Notes: generated from the sequence alone by a model not told the origin. A stretch of DNA of 48,964 bases from Pseudomonas viridiflava (GCF_001642795.1 NZ_LKEH01000048.1:133702-182665); one strand, 5' to 3'; shown: positions 1-8,951, counted from the first letter of the stretch. A program made the numbers and translations.

Positions 1-9
1 GTGGCTGCG

Positions 10-1914
10 TCAGGCGCCGATGACGCCGCCGTCCTGGCGGGTGATCAACATTACCGATGAGCGCGGTTTGCCGTTGGGCAGGTGCTCGGGGAAGGTCGAA
101 CCGCCGTTCTCGCCGGGGTGCTGAACGCCGATGAACATCGTGCGATAGTCCGGCGCGAAGCTGATGCCGGTGATTTCGCAGCCGACCGGCCCGACCAGGA
201 AACGGCGGATTTCACCGGTGGCCGGGTCGGCGCAGAGCATCTGGTTGTTGCCCATGCCCGCGAAGTCGCCCTTGTTGCTGGAGTCGCCATCGGTCTGGAT
301 CCACAGGCGACCGGCCGCGTCGAAGCTCAGGCCGTCCGGGCTGTTGAACATGTTCTGCGGGGTGATGTTGCTGGAGCCACCCTGCGGCGTACCCGGATGC
401 ACGGTCGGGTTGCCCGCGACCACGAACAGGTCCCACTCGAACGTCAGGGACGAGGCGTTATCTTTCGTTTCACGCCAGCGCAGGATCTGCCCGTACTGGT
501 TCTTGGCGCGCGGGTTCGGACCACCGACCGGCTGGCCATCCTCGCCGCGCTTGGCGTTATTGGTCAGGGTGCAATAGACCTGGCCATCCTTGGGGCTGAC
601 CACAATCCATTCCGGGCGGTCCATGCGGGTGGCTTTCACGACGCTGGCGGCCAGGCGCGCGTGGATCAGCACTTCTGCCTGATTGTTGAAACCGTTGGTT
701 GCGTCGAGCCCGTTCTTGCCATGGGTCAGCTCGATCCACTGGCCCTTGCCTTTCGGGTGGTCCGGGTTGTTGTCGCCACCGTCGAACTGCGCCACGTACA
801 ACGTGCCGTGGTCCAGCATGTTGCGGTTGTTCTTCGGATTGATGCGATCGATCCTGTTGCGGCTGACGAACTTGTAGATGAACTCGCCGCGTTCGTCATC
901 GCCCATGTACACCACGGCACGGCCGCTCTTGGTCAGGGTGAAGGCGGCGTTCTCGTGCTTGAAGCGACCCAGCGCGGTGCGTTTGACCGGCATGGAGTCG
1001 GGCTCGAACGGATCGATCTCCACCACCCAGCCGTGACGGTTGATCTCGTTGGGGTTCTTGGCGACGTCGAAGCGCGGGTTGTACAGGTGCCAGTTGTTAT
1101 CCCGGCTGGCAACTGTCACGCCATAGCGCTTCATGCCTGCATCGAAGACCTGATCAGGATTGGTGCTGCCGAAGCAGTCGGTGAAGTTCTCTTCGCACGT
1201 CAGGTAAGTGCCCCACGGCGTCTTGCCGTTGGCGCAGTTCTGAAAGGTGCCCAGCACGCGGGTGCCGGTTCTGTCGGCTTCGGTCTTGAGCCACTCATGG
1301 CCAGCGGCCGGGCCGCTCACTTTGATCGGCGTGTTGCCGTGAATGCGACGGTTGTAGCGCGAGCCCTGCACGAACTGCCATTTGCCGTTCTTCTGCTGGA
1401 CTTCGATCACTGAAACGCCTTCGGCGGCCAGGGCCTTGCGCACGTCTTCGGCCGATTGCGGCGTCTGGCCGTGATCGAAGAGGTAGCGATAGTTGGTGTA
1501 TTCGTTGTTGATCGCCATCAGCGCGCGATCCTTGCGGCCGCGCATCGGGAACAGGCTCATGCCGTCGTTGTTGTCGCCGAACTGCACTTCCTGCGCTCGG
1601 GCGGAGCCTTTGCCGCTCGGATCGAAAGCCGGGCCGCCCGCCTCCAGCGGCTGGCCCCAGCTGATCAATACGGAGGAGGTGTAGCCCGCCGGCAGGCTGA
1701 TGCTGTCGGCGGTGGCGGCGGGAATGCTTTCAAAACCCAGCAGTCTGCGGGAAGCCGAGCTGATGCCTTCGGCCAGTGCGCTACGGGTCAACAGGTTGCC
1801 GCCCAGAAACATCGCAGCGCCGCACAGGGCGCCCGCGCTGATGAAGCCCCGGCGGGTGAGACCGACCATGTTTTCAAGATCGGTGGACTGATTTTCTTCT
1901 AATAGTTTCATCAT
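10..1914 (-). CDS. phoX: PhoX-family alkaline phosphatase, Tat-exported
   Basis: This is a secreted phosphatase of the PhoX (DUF839) family; known members are Ca/Fe-dependent phosphomonoesterases that release phosphate from organic esters in the periplasm. The N-terminus carries a twin-arginine signal (T-R-R-G-F at about residues 20-24 followed by a hydrophobic stretch ending in A-L-A), so the folded, metal-loaded enzyme should leave by the Tat route. The rest is one long PhoX domain with typical pieces such as GRFKHENAAF, TCEENFTDCFG and SPDGLSFDAAGRLWIQTDG. I chose the first ATG of the ATG-ATG pair because GGGAG lies 5 nt upstream; a GTG at 1926 is possible but would cover that ribosome site. 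The gene sits 77 bp downstream of the ModE-type regulator on the same strand. I could not identify a convincing Pho box in the gap. Family assignment is firm; the substrate is inferred. Confidence 0.93.
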   Translation of the reverse strand: MMKLLEENQSTDLENMVGLTRRGFISAGALCGAAMFLGGNLLTRSALAEGISSASRRLLGFESIPAATADSISLPAGYTSSVLISWGQPLEAGGPAFDPSGKGSARAQEVQFGDNNDGMSLFPMRGRKDRALMAINNEYTNYRYLFDHGQTPQSAEDVRKALAAEGVSVIEVQQKNGKWQFVQGSRYNRRIHGNTPIKVSGPAAGHEWLKTEADRTGTRVLGTFQNCANGKTPWGTYLTCEENFTDCFGSTNPDQVFDAGMKRYGVTVASRDNNWHLYNPRFDVAKNPNEINRHGWVVEIDPFEPDSMPVKRTALGRFKHENAAFTLTKSGRAVVYMGDDERGEFIYKFVSRNRIDRINPKNNRNMLDHGTLYVAQFDGGDNNPDHPKGKGQWIELTHGKNGLDATNGFNNQAEVLIHARLAASVVKATRMDRPEWIVVSPKDGQVYCTLTNNAKRGEDGQPVGGPNPRAKNQYGQILRWRETKDNASSLTFEWDLFVVAGNPTVHPGTPQGGSSNITPQNMFNSPDGLSFDAAGRLWIQTDGDSSNKGDFAGMGNNQMLCADPATGEIRRFLVGPVGCEITGISFAPDYRTMFIGVQHPGENGGSTFPEHLPNGKPRSSVMLITRQDGGVIGA

Positions 1915-1991
1915 CACGGCTCCCACAAATGTGGTGGCTACCTTAAAGCGCGTGTATGACGGAATTGTGTCGTAACAATGGCCCTGAATCG

Positions 1992-2756
1992 TTAGAGCGG
2001 CGTGCCCAGCAGAACCAGTGAAGGCGCGAAGCGAACCTGCACCGGATTGCCGGTTTCCAACTGCTGCGTGTGTAACACGTCACGGCCCGCCAGGGCGCAC
2101 AGGGTATGGCCGCTGGGCAGAAAGATGCGCACTTCGCTGGGACCGTCTTCGGCGTCGATCACTTCTTCGATCTGTCCAAAAAGGCAATTGTTTCCCGATG
2201 TTTCAGAGTGGTCCGCCGCGAACAATTCCAGCCATCCGGCCTTGATCAGGGCGACGACTTCAGTCCCGACAATCAGCTCCATGCGCAGGCTGCTGTCGTG
2301 AGTGATTTGCGCGTCAATGAACACCTCGTCCGCCAAGTGCAGGCGAACCGTGTCGTTATGGCCTTGCCGGGTAATGCTCACGATCCGCCCCAGCAATTGG
2401 TTGCGTGCGCTGGTGCGCAGGGTCAGGCGGTTGAGCAGGTCGAGGTCGCTGCTGTCTTCGGCGGCTTCCAGCACCTGTGCCTGAAGCGCCTGAACCCGTT
2501 GATAAAGCCGCAGCACCCGCTCGCCCTCTGCCGACAACTTCGCGCCACCGCCGCCGCGCCCGCCAACGCTGCGCTCGACCAGAGGCTTCTGCGCCAGATT
2601 GTTCAACTCGTCGATGGCGTCCCATGCCGCCTTGTAACTCAGCCCCGCGCTCTTGGCCGCACGGGTGATCGAACCCTGCTCGTCAATGTGCTGCAGCAGC
2701 GCAATGCGTTGCGGGCGGCGGGCCATGTGTTGGGTGAGCAGGGGTGGTAACGGCAT
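1992..2756 (-). CDS. modE: ModE-type molybdate-responsive regulator
   Basis: This 254-residue protein has the ModE layout. The N-terminal winged helix of the LysR/ModE type is at about residues 15-80 (QGSITRAAKSAGLSYKAAWDAIDELNN, then a Gly-rich wing GGRGGGGAKLS). Two molybdate-binding (TOBE/Mop) repeats follow, beginning at ARNQLLGRIVSI and NNCLFGQIEEVI. Known ModE proteins bind molybdate and then repress modABC transport genes or activate molybdoenzyme genes. No modABC genes are visible nearby, so the targets are unknown; the downstream neighbour is phoX. The ATG at 2756 directly precedes MPLPPLLTQHMARRPQRIALL. Its upstream gap holds a degenerate palindromic repeat. Family is secure; regulation of phoX is not implied. 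Confidence 0.93.
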   Translation of the reverse strand: MPLPPLLTQHMARRPQRIALLQHIDEQGSITRAAKSAGLSYKAAWDAIDELNNLAQKPLVERSVGGRGGGGAKLSAEGERVLRLYQRVQALQAQVLEAAEDSSDLDLLNRLTLRTSARNQLLGRIVSITRQGHNDTVRLHLADEVFIDAQITHDSSLRMELIVGTEVVALIKAGWLELFAADHSETSGNNCLFGQIEEVIDAEDGPSEVRIFLPSGHTLCALAGRDVLHTQQLETGNPVQVRFAPSLVLLGTPL

Positions 2757-2840
2757 GGTGATTGAACGCTCCGGCAGGTGGCACGAGTGTAAAACATCTG
2801 ATGGTTCCCATGCCCTGTGTTCGTTTCGTCAACTTCACGC

Positions 2841-2941
2841 TGATCGTTCCCACTCCAGCGTCCGCTGTTGACGCTGTTGACGCTGTTGATGTGAGGCAGA
2901 GCGTCACGGCTGCATGTGACGCGAAGCATGGGCACGATCGG
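2841..2941. repeat. Degenerate palindromic repeat with 9-bp tandem
   Basis: The stretch opens with TGATCGTTCCCA and closes with GGGCACGATCG, the two ends of the mosaic hairpin family also seen at about 10.96, 14.89, 23.0 and 44.7 kb. Inside are GCAGAGCGTCA and, at 2864-2890, three tandem copies of the 9-mer GCTGTTGAC (the last imperfect). The tandem is not seen in the other copies. It fills most of the gap between comF and modE. Confidence 0.6.
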
Positions 2942-2953
2942 TGTGCTGGAGGA

Positions 2954-3694
2954 CTATGACCCTTCCACCGGCTTGGGCGTTCTGGCCAGGCAGTAGACGT
3001 CCACCCTGCTGGCACCTGCACCGGTCAATAAGCGGGCAATCACGTCGGCGGTGGAGCCGGTGGTGAGTACGTCATCGACCAGCGCGATATGCTTGCCGCG
3101 CAGCCATTCGGCATCCACCAAAGCGAACGCGCCACGCAGGTTGCGCTTGCGTGCCTTGGCATCCAGACCCTGTTGATTGGGCGTGTCACGGATTCGCAGC
3201 ACATGGCGCTCGTCCATCGGCAGTTGAAGTTCTTTACTCAGCCAGGCGGCGAGCATGGCAGCCTGGTTGTAACCTCGCTGGCGAAAGCGTTTGCTGGCGA
3301 GCGGTACAGGCACAAGACAATCAGGACGTTGCAGGCCCTCGTCAAAACGATGCTGCAGAAACTGCGCGAGGAGTTCAGCCATCAACCGCCCCATGGGCCA
3401 CTTGCCGTTGTGCTTGAAGCGAGTGATCAGACTGTCGATCGGGAAGTCATACAGCCAGGGCGCGACCACCTGAGTGAAGGCTGGCGGCTTTCTGATGCAC
3501 TGCGCGCAGCTCATGCCGAACATCGGCAAGGGCAGGGCGCAGCACTCGCATTGGTCGCCGAGCCACGGCAGCTCCGTTTCGCACGGCATGCAAATGGGCA
3601 ACGGGACATCGCTGCGTTCATCGCATAACAAACAGGTCTGTTTGTTTCTTAACCAGATGTAAACCTCATGCTTGTGGTTTGGTTGACAGCGCAT
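2954..3694 (-). CDS. comF: ComF-family phosphoribosyltransferase-like protein
   Basis: This 246-residue ComF/GntX family protein has an N-terminal cysteine cluster resembling a zinc ribbon (CLLC, CMPC, CECC and CAQC between about residues 21 and 66). The C-terminal half is a type I phosphoribosyltransferase fold with the PRPP loop IALVDDVLTTGST near residue 205. ComF proteins are linked to DNA uptake and use in competent bacteria; the exact reaction is not settled. The gene is divergent from bioB, and its start codon lies inside the proposed bioB promoter, so the two control regions overlap. The ATG at 3694 gives a normal family length. Confidence 0.93.
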   Translation of the reverse strand: MRCQPNHKHEVYIWLRNKQTCLLCDERSDVPLPICMPCETELPWLGDQCECCALPLPMFGMSCAQCIRKPPAFTQVVAPWLYDFPIDSLITRFKHNGKWPMGRLMAELLAQFLQHRFDEGLQRPDCLVPVPLASKRFRQRGYNQAAMLAAWLSKELQLPMDERHVLRIRDTPNQQGLDAKARKRNLRGAFALVDAEWLRGKHIALVDDVLTTGSTADVIARLLTGAGASRVDVYCLARTPKPVEGS

Positions 3695-3710
3695 CGCTCT
3701 TCCTTAAATA
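3683..3710 (+). promoter_or_regulatory. Probable sigma70 promoter of the biotin operon
   Basis: A perfect -35 TTGACA (3683-3688) is followed after 16 nt by TAAATA (3705-3710), predicting a start near 3717 and a leader of about 70 nt to bioB. No other promoter-like pair as good is visible in the gap. The promoter overlaps the comF start on the other strand. Found by eye, not by mapping. Confidence 0.6.
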
Positions 3711-3785
3711 TGCCGAACATCCGTGTAGCGCTTGTGGTCTTTTCGTCCCCGCGCTCAGCCCCCAGAACCACCAAGGAGCCGCCCG

Positions 3786-4844
3786 ATGAGCGCCAGCATC
3801 ACCGCCACTCTGCGTCACGACTGGACTTTAGCCGAGGTCAAGGCGCTGTTCGTACAGCCATTCAATGACCTGCTGTTTCAGGCGCAGAGCGTGCACCGCG
3901 CTCATTTCGACGCCAACCGCGTTCAGGTTTCGACCCTGCTGTCGATCAAGACCGGTGCCTGCCCCGAAGACTGCAAGTACTGCCCGCAATCCGGTCACTA
4001 CAACACCGGCCTGGAAAAGGAAAAGCTGCTCGAAGTTCAAAAGGTGCTGGAAGAAGCCGCTCGCGCCAAGGCCATCGGCTCGACCCGTTTCTGCATGGGC
4101 GCGGCGTGGAAGCATCCGTCGGCCAAAGACATGCCGTACGTGCTGGAGATGGTTAAAGGTGTGAAGGCGATGGGCCTGGAAACCTGCATGACCCTCGGCC
4201 GCCTGGATCAGGACCAGACTGCCGCACTGGCGTCCGCGGGGCTTGATTACTACAACCACAACCTGGACACCTCGCCGGAGTTCTACGGCAGCATCATCAC
4301 CACCCGTACCTACGGCGAACGCCTGCAGACCCTGGCCTACGTACGCGATGCCGGAATGAAGATCTGCTCGGGTGGCATTCTGGGCATGGGCGAGTCGCTC
4401 GATGACCGCGCCGGTCTCCTGATCCAGTTGGCCAATCTGCCGGAGCACCCCGAGTCGGTGCCGATCAACATGCTGGTGAAAGTTGCCGGTACGCCGCTGG
4501 AAAATGCCGAAGATGTCGATCCGTTCGACTTCATCCGCATGCTGGCCGTGGCGCGGATTCTGATGCCCAAATCCCATGTGCGCCTGTCCGCTGGCCGTGA
4601 GGCGATGAATGAGCAGATGCAGGCGCTGGCGTTCCTCGCCGGTGCCAACTCGATTTTCTACGGCGATAAACTGCTGACCACCGCCAACCCGCAGGCCGAC
4701 AAGGACATGCTGCTGTTCTCCCGTCTGGGCATCAAGCCGGAAGCGGGCGAAGAGCATCCTGACGAAGTGCATCAGGCCGCCATCGAGCAGGCGCTGGTCG
4801 AGCAGCAAAGCAGTGCGCTGTTCTACGACGCAGCGTCTGCCTGA
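3786..4844 (+). CDS. bioB: Biotin synthase
   Basis: BioB is the radical SAM enzyme that inserts sulfur into dethiobiotin, the last step of biotin synthesis, in the cytosol. The 352-residue protein carries the [4Fe-4S]/SAM motif C-x3-C-x2-C at C59, C63 and C66 (TGACPEDCKYCPQS). The [2Fe-2S] cluster region includes FCMGAAWKHP and TCMTLGRL, and YNHNLDTSPEFY and RLSAGRE are family signatures. The ATG at 3786 is chosen because AAGGAG (3773-3778) precedes it by 7 nt; an upstream ATG in the same frame adds 18 unlike residues. bioB is the first gene of the bioBFHCD run, 20 bp before bioF. Confidence 0.98.
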   Translation: MSASITATLRHDWTLAEVKALFVQPFNDLLFQAQSVHRAHFDANRVQVSTLLSIKTGACPEDCKYCPQSGHYNTGLEKEKLLEVQKVLEEAARAKAIGSTRFCMGAAWKHPSAKDMPYVLEMVKGVKAMGLETCMTLGRLDQDQTAALASAGLDYYNHNLDTSPEFYGSIITTRTYGERLQTLAYVRDAGMKICSGGILGMGESLDDRAGLLIQLANLPEHPESVPINMLVKVAGTPLENAEDVDPFDFIRMLAVARILMPKSHVRLSAGREAMNEQMQALAFLAGANSIFYGDKLLTTANPQADKDMLLFSRLGIKPEAGEEHPDEVHQAAIEQALVEQQSSALFYDAASA

Positions 4845-4864
4845 CCCTCTGGAGCGGAGCCTGC

Positions 4865-6055
4865 ATGTCTTTCGATCTGCGTACCCGACTCGAGGCGCGC
4901 CGCAACGAACATCTCTATCGCCAGCGACCCCTGCTTGAGACCCCGCAAGGGCCGCAGGTGGTGGTCGACGGCAAGCCGCTGCTGGCCTTCTGCAACAACG
5001 ACTACATGGGGCTGGCCAATCATCCCGAGGTGGTTACCGCGTGGCAGGCGGGCGCCGAGCGCTGGGGTGTCGGCGGCGGAGCCTCGCATCTGGTGATCGG
5101 CCACAGCACGCCGCACCATGCGTTGGAAGAAGCCCTGGCCGAACTGACCGGTCGGCCGCGCGCCCTGTTGTTCTCCAACGGCTACATGGCCAATCTCGGC
5201 ACTGTCACAGCGTTGGTGGGTCAGGGCGATACCGTGCTGGAAGACCGTCTGAATCACGCGTCGCTGCTGGACGCCGGTCTGCTCAGCGGTGCGCGGTTTT
5301 CCCGTTATCTGCACAACGACGTGACAAGCCTCGAGTCCCGGCTGGAGAAATCGGTGGGCGATACGCTGGTGGTGACCGACGGCGTGTTCAGCATGGATGG
5401 CGACGTGGCCGACCTGCCTGCTTTGTCACGTGCCGCCAAAGCTAAAGGCGCGTGGCTGATGGTTGATGATGCGCATGGCTTCGGTCCGCTGGGCGCCAAC
5501 GGTGCCGGGCTTGTCGAGCATTTCGGCCTGAGCATGGAGGATGTGCCGGTGCTGATTGGTACGCTCGGCAAGTCCTTCGGCACGTCCGGGGCTTTCGTGG
5601 CGGGCAGTGAAGAGCTGATCGAAACCCTCATCCAGTTCGCCCGGCCCTACATCTACACCACCAGCCAGCCGCCTGCGCTGGCCTGCGCGACGCTTAAAAG
5701 CCTGGAGCTGCTGCGCACCGAGCATTGGCGTCGCGAACATCTGACCCACCTGATCCGCCAATTCCGTCACGGCGCAGAGCAATTGGGCCTGCAACTGATG
5801 GACAGCTTCACACCCATCCAGCCGATTCTGATCGGCGATGCCGGACGTGCCTTGCGCCTGTCGCAACTGCTGCGCGAGCGTGGCGTGATGGTGACTGCCA
5901 TTCGCCCGCCCACCGTGCCTGTCGGCAGCGCGCGTCTGCGAGTGACACTGTCGGCGGCGCACACCGAGGCGCAAGTGCAGCTATTGTTGAATGCACTGGA
6001 GCAGTGTTACCCGCTGCTGGACGCGGTTGAATCCATGGAGCCCGATCATGCGTGA
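4865..6055 (+). CDS. bioF: 8-amino-7-oxononanoate synthase
   Basis: BioF is a PLP-dependent alpha-oxoamine synthase that condenses pimeloyl-ACP (or -CoA) with L-alanine to 8-amino-7-oxononanoate. The 396-residue protein has the fold-type I signatures: CNNDYMGLANHPEV near the N-terminus, the glycine-rich GVGGGASHLVIGH, VDDAHGFGPLG (the Asp that contacts the PLP pyridine nitrogen), and the Schiff-base lysine K236 in GTLGKSFGTSG. Its stop overlaps the bioH start by 8 nt (ATGCGTGA), which suggests translational coupling. Length is normal for the family. Confidence 0.98.
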   Translation: MSFDLRTRLEARRNEHLYRQRPLLETPQGPQVVVDGKPLLAFCNNDYMGLANHPEVVTAWQAGAERWGVGGGASHLVIGHSTPHHALEEALAELTGRPRALLFSNGYMANLGTVTALVGQGDTVLEDRLNHASLLDAGLLSGARFSRYLHNDVTSLESRLEKSVGDTLVVTDGVFSMDGDVADLPALSRAAKAKGAWLMVDDAHGFGPLGANGAGLVEHFGLSMEDVPVLIGTLGKSFGTSGAFVAGSEELIETLIQFARPYIYTTSQPPALACATLKSLELLRTEHWRREHLTHLIRQFRHGAEQLGLQLMDSFTPIQPILIGDAGRALRLSQLLRERGVMVTAIRPPTVPVGSARLRVTLSAAHTEAQVQLLLNALEQCYPLLDAVESMEPDHA

Positions 6056-6791
6056 TCGTCTGATCCTGCTGCCGGGCTGGGGCCTGGGTGTTTCGCCACT
6101 TGAACCGCTGGCGGCTGCGTTGCGCGGGCTGGACGAGCATTTGCGCGTCGAGGTCGAGCCGCTTCCAGACATCGACAGCTGTGAGCTGAACGACTGGCTC
6201 GATGAGCTGGACGCCAACCTTCCCGACGACGCCTGGCTGGGCGGCTGGTCATTGGGCGGCATGCTCGCGGGAGAACTGGCGGCCCGGCGCGGCGAACGCT
6301 GTTGTGGCCTTTTCACGCTGGCCAGCAATGCCTGTTTCGTCACGCGGGGTGCCTGGCCGCATGCGATGCCTGCGCAGGACTTCGAAGCGTTTCTGGCTGG
6401 TTGCGCTGCCGATCCTGATGCAACGCTCAAGCGCTTCAGTCTGCTGTGCACCCAAGGTGCGGAAGATCCACGCGGTCTGGCCCGACTGCTCAAGGCGGGT
6501 GCGCCGCATACCTCGCCCACTGCGCTGATCGACGGGCTGAAGATCCTGCAGCAACTCGACACACGCAGCGCCTTGCAGACCTATCGTGGACCCCAGTTAC
6601 ATCTGTTTGCCGGGCTCGATGCGTTCGTACCGGCCGAAGCTGCGGGCGATCTGCTGGACCTGTTGCCGGACGTTGAAGTCGGCGTGATCGAACAGGCCAG
6701 CCATGCCTTCCTTCTGGAAAACCCTCACGGCGTGGCCGCTGCGATCCAGGTTTTTCTACATGAATCGGAACATGAGTCGGACCATGACTGA
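6048..6791 (+). CDS. bioH: Pimeloyl-ACP methyl ester esterase
   Basis: BioH is an alpha/beta hydrolase that cleaves the methyl ester of pimeloyl-ACP, ending the disguised fatty-acid chain extension started by BioC. The 247-residue protein shows the nucleophile elbow G-W-S-L-G with Ser68, a later Asp in LFAGLDAFVP and the catalytic His in QASHAFLLENP. The start at 6048 follows family length (MRDRLILLPGWG) and lies inside the end of bioF; the stop overlaps bioC by 8 nt (ATGACTGA). Position between bioF and bioC supports the assignment over a generic hydrolase. Confidence 0.96.
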   Translation: MRDRLILLPGWGLGVSPLEPLAAALRGLDEHLRVEVEPLPDIDSCELNDWLDELDANLPDDAWLGGWSLGGMLAGELAARRGERCCGLFTLASNACFVTRGAWPHAMPAQDFEAFLAGCAADPDATLKRFSLLCTQGAEDPRGLARLLKAGAPHTSPTALIDGLKILQQLDTRSALQTYRGPQLHLFAGLDAFVPAEAAGDLLDLLPDVEVGVIEQASHAFLLENPHGVAAAIQVFLHESEHESDHD

Positions 6792-7593
6792 CCTTTCACA
6801 CGCCGTGCTGTCTTCAGGGCTGCCTGACAAGCGTCAGGTCGCGGCCTCCTTTTCCCGTGCAGCGGGCAGTTACGACAGCGTCGCTGAATTGCAGCGCGCC
6901 GTCGGGCATGAGCTGATGTCCCGCTTGCCAACCGAATGCGCTCCCTCACGCTGGCTGGATCTGGGCAGCGGAACCGGCTATTTCAGCCGCGTGCTGGCGC
7001 AGAGATTCGACGCCAGTGAAGGTGTCGCGCTGGACATCGCCGAAGGCATGCTGCGTCATGCTCAACCTTTGGGCGGCGCCCGGCATTTTGTGGCAGGCGA
7101 TGCCGAGCGCATGCCATTGGCCGATGCATCCTGCGAGCTGATTTTCTCCAGCCTGGCCGTGCAGTGGTGCGCGGACTTCAGGGCTGTGCTGAGCGAAGCG
7201 TTTCGAGTGCTGAAGCCGGGCGGGGTGTTTGCCTTCGCCAGCCTGTGCACAGGAACGTTATATGAACTGCGCGAAAGCTGGCAGGCGGTTGATGGTCGCG
7301 TGCATGTGAACCGTTTTCGGCGTGGGGACGACTATCGTCAGTTGTGCGCAGCCAGCGGTTTGAGCGTCAGCAGCCTTGAAGTGCGTCCGCATGTGCTGCA
7401 TTACCCGGACGTACGCAGCCTGACCCATGAGCTGAAAGCGCTCGGCGCCCACAACCTCAACCCCGGACGGCCCAGCGGCTTGACGGGGCGCGAACGGATT
7501 CTAGGCTTGGTGCGGGCGTACGAGCGCTTTCGCCAGAACGCAGGGCTGCCCGCCACCTATCAGGTGGTCTATGCGGTACTTGAAAAAACCTGA
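6784..7593 (+). CDS. bioC: Malonyl-ACP O-methyltransferase
   Basis: BioC methylates the free carboxyl of malonyl-ACP so that fatty acid synthase can elongate it to pimeloyl-ACP methyl ester. The 269-residue protein begins MTDLSHAVLSSGLPDKRQVAASF and has the SAM-binding motif I WLDLGSGTGYF at residues 57-67, followed by GVALDIAEGML and the post-motif LIFSSLAVQWC typical of BioC. The start at 6784 is chosen over upstream ATGs because it matches family starts and gives the same 8-nt overlap seen at bioF/bioH. About 33 bp separate it from bioD. Confidence 0.96.
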   Translation: MTDLSHAVLSSGLPDKRQVAASFSRAAGSYDSVAELQRAVGHELMSRLPTECAPSRWLDLGSGTGYFSRVLAQRFDASEGVALDIAEGMLRHAQPLGGARHFVAGDAERMPLADASCELIFSSLAVQWCADFRAVLSEAFRVLKPGGVFAFASLCTGTLYELRESWQAVDGRVHVNRFRRGDDYRQLCAASGLSVSSLEVRPHVLHYPDVRSLTHELKALGAHNLNPGRPSGLTGRERILGLVRAYERFRQNAGLPATYQVVYAVLEKT

Positions 7594-7626
7594 CCGGGTT
7601 CACTTCATAAAGGGAAGGCCGCCGAG

Positions 7627-8310
7627 ATGAGCGTTGCGTATTTCATCACCGGAACTGACACGGATGCTGGCAAAACTACGGTTGCAGCCGGTCTGCTGCA
7701 TGCCGCACGACTGAGCGGCTTGAGCACGGCGGCGGGCAAGCCGGTCGCGTCAGGCTGTGTTGTCACGCCCCAGGGGCTGCGCAACTCCGACGCGCTGGCG
7801 TTGCAGGCCGAGTGCTCCATCACGTTGAGCTATGACGAAGTCAATCCGGTGGCCTTCGAGCCCGCGATCGCCCCTCATCTGGCTGCGCGTGAAGCGGGCG
7901 TGGGATTGACCGTTCGTTCCCTGCTGCAACCGATGCAGCACATCCTGAGCAAACAGGCGGACTTCACCCTGATCGAAGGTGCTGGAGGCTGGCGCGTGCC
8001 GCTGGCCGATCAGAGCAACCTGTCTGACCTCGCCATTGCCTTGGGGCTGCCGGTGATTCTGGTGGTTGGCGTACGGCTTGGCTGCATCAACCATGCGTTG
8101 CTGACGGCCGAGGCGATTGCCAGAGACGGGCTGCACCTTGCGGGCTGGGTCGCCAACATCATTGACGGCAAGACATCGCGGCTGGAAGAAAACCTCGCTA
8201 CGCTGGCCGAGCGTCTTCCGGCGCCGTGCCTTGGGCGGGTGCCACGGCTAAAGAACCCCGACGCCGAAAACGTGGCGCATTGTCTGCATCTGGAGCTTCT
8301 CGATGCGTAG
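7627..8310 (+). CDS. bioD: Dethiobiotin synthetase
   Basis: BioD closes the ureido ring of dethiobiotin from 7,8-diaminopelargonate, CO2 and ATP. The 227-residue protein starts MSVAYFITGTDTDAGKTT, with the P-loop at residues 9-18, and contains EGAGGWRVPL and VVGVRLGCINHALLT, both characteristic of BioD. AAGGGAAGG lies shortly upstream of the ATG. It is the last recognised biotin gene here; bioA, which makes its substrate, is absent from the window and must lie elsewhere. No clear terminator follows. Confidence 0.98.
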   Translation: MSVAYFITGTDTDAGKTTVAAGLLHAARLSGLSTAAGKPVASGCVVTPQGLRNSDALALQAECSITLSYDEVNPVAFEPAIAPHLAAREAGVGLTVRSLLQPMQHILSKQADFTLIEGAGGWRVPLADQSNLSDLAIALGLPVILVVGVRLGCINHALLTAEAIARDGLHLAGWVANIIDGKTSRLEENLATLAERLPAPCLGRVPRLKNPDAENVAHCLHLELLDA

Positions 8311-8460
8311 CGCAGCTATCTCATTGACTCGCCTGAATGTTTTGACTGTTCAAGGCTCAGGCTATTAACAGGCCTAGTGCCATTAGTCTATTTGTCGAGC
8401 ATTTCCCCGCCGTTACTGGTTCAATGAAACCTGTTCGCTATTTGAACCGAGGATCGGCTT

Positions 8461-8757
8461 ATGCAAATCACCATGAACAACACCCTCTACCCAGGTCTGA
8501 GCGCCATGCAGGTCGGGCAGAGCCGTGTCGATCAGGCGGCCACGCAGATCGCCAGCAGCAACATCGAAGTGTCGGGTCGGAGCCAGTCTTCGGACTTCCA
8601 ACTCGAGAACCTGCGTTCGGTCGATCGAAGCCAGCGCTCCGACCTGCCCGCCAACATCGTCGAACTGGCGGCTGGCAAATCGCAGATCGAAGCTGGACTT
8701 GCTGCGCAGAGAGCCAGTAATGAAGCCTTGGGCACGCTGATCGATACCTACGCCTGA
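8461..8757 (+). CDS. 98-aa protein with flagellar rod-like ends
   Basis: This small protein has no function I can name. Its N-terminus (YPGLSAMQVGQSRVDQAATQIASSNIE, residues 9-35) resembles the Flg_bb_rod segment of flagellar rod and hook proteins, where the pattern is GLxAxQxxLDxxAxNIAxxNT. The C-terminus (ELAAGKSQIEAGLAAQRASNEALGTLIDTYA) resembles the Flg_bbr_C helix that ends in LGTLLD. The long middle of FlgE/FlgG/FlgF is missing, leaving a short linker rich in S, R and Q. A GAGGA about 10 nt upstream supports the ATG. It lies downstream of bioD across a 150-bp gap, with the fatty-acid genes beyond. To my knowledge Pseudomonas aeruginosa has a similar hypothetical gene at this place, so it looks conserved rather than decayed. 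Confidence 0.8.
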   Translation: MQITMNNTLYPGLSAMQVGQSRVDQAATQIASSNIEVSGRSQSSDFQLENLRSVDRSQRSDLPANIVELAAGKSQIEAGLAAQRASNEALGTLIDTYA

Positions 8758-8951
8758 TCACTGTCTGTAACCTTCGCGCCGTGCCTTGCGTGCACGGCGT
8801 CGTGCGCTGAATCTCCCCGTATCACCATCCTGTATCGCCGCTGCAGCCCCTTGCCGCTCAACTAGACTCCACACAATCGTTTACATAACGCCGCTTTCCG
8901 TTGCCTGCGTGGTCTGCAGCGCATCGTGGACGAATGGTGCGTGCGCCGCTA

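Noticed and set aside
82..1413. 443-codon open frame antisense to phoX
   Set aside because: It is a frame shadow of a G+C-rich gene: the opposite strand encodes a complete PhoX protein with Tat signal, and the antisense product has no recognisable motif.
1915..1991. Pho box before phoX
   Set aside because: Only one good half-site (CCGTCAT on the minus strand) was found; the expected 11-bp-spaced partner is absent.
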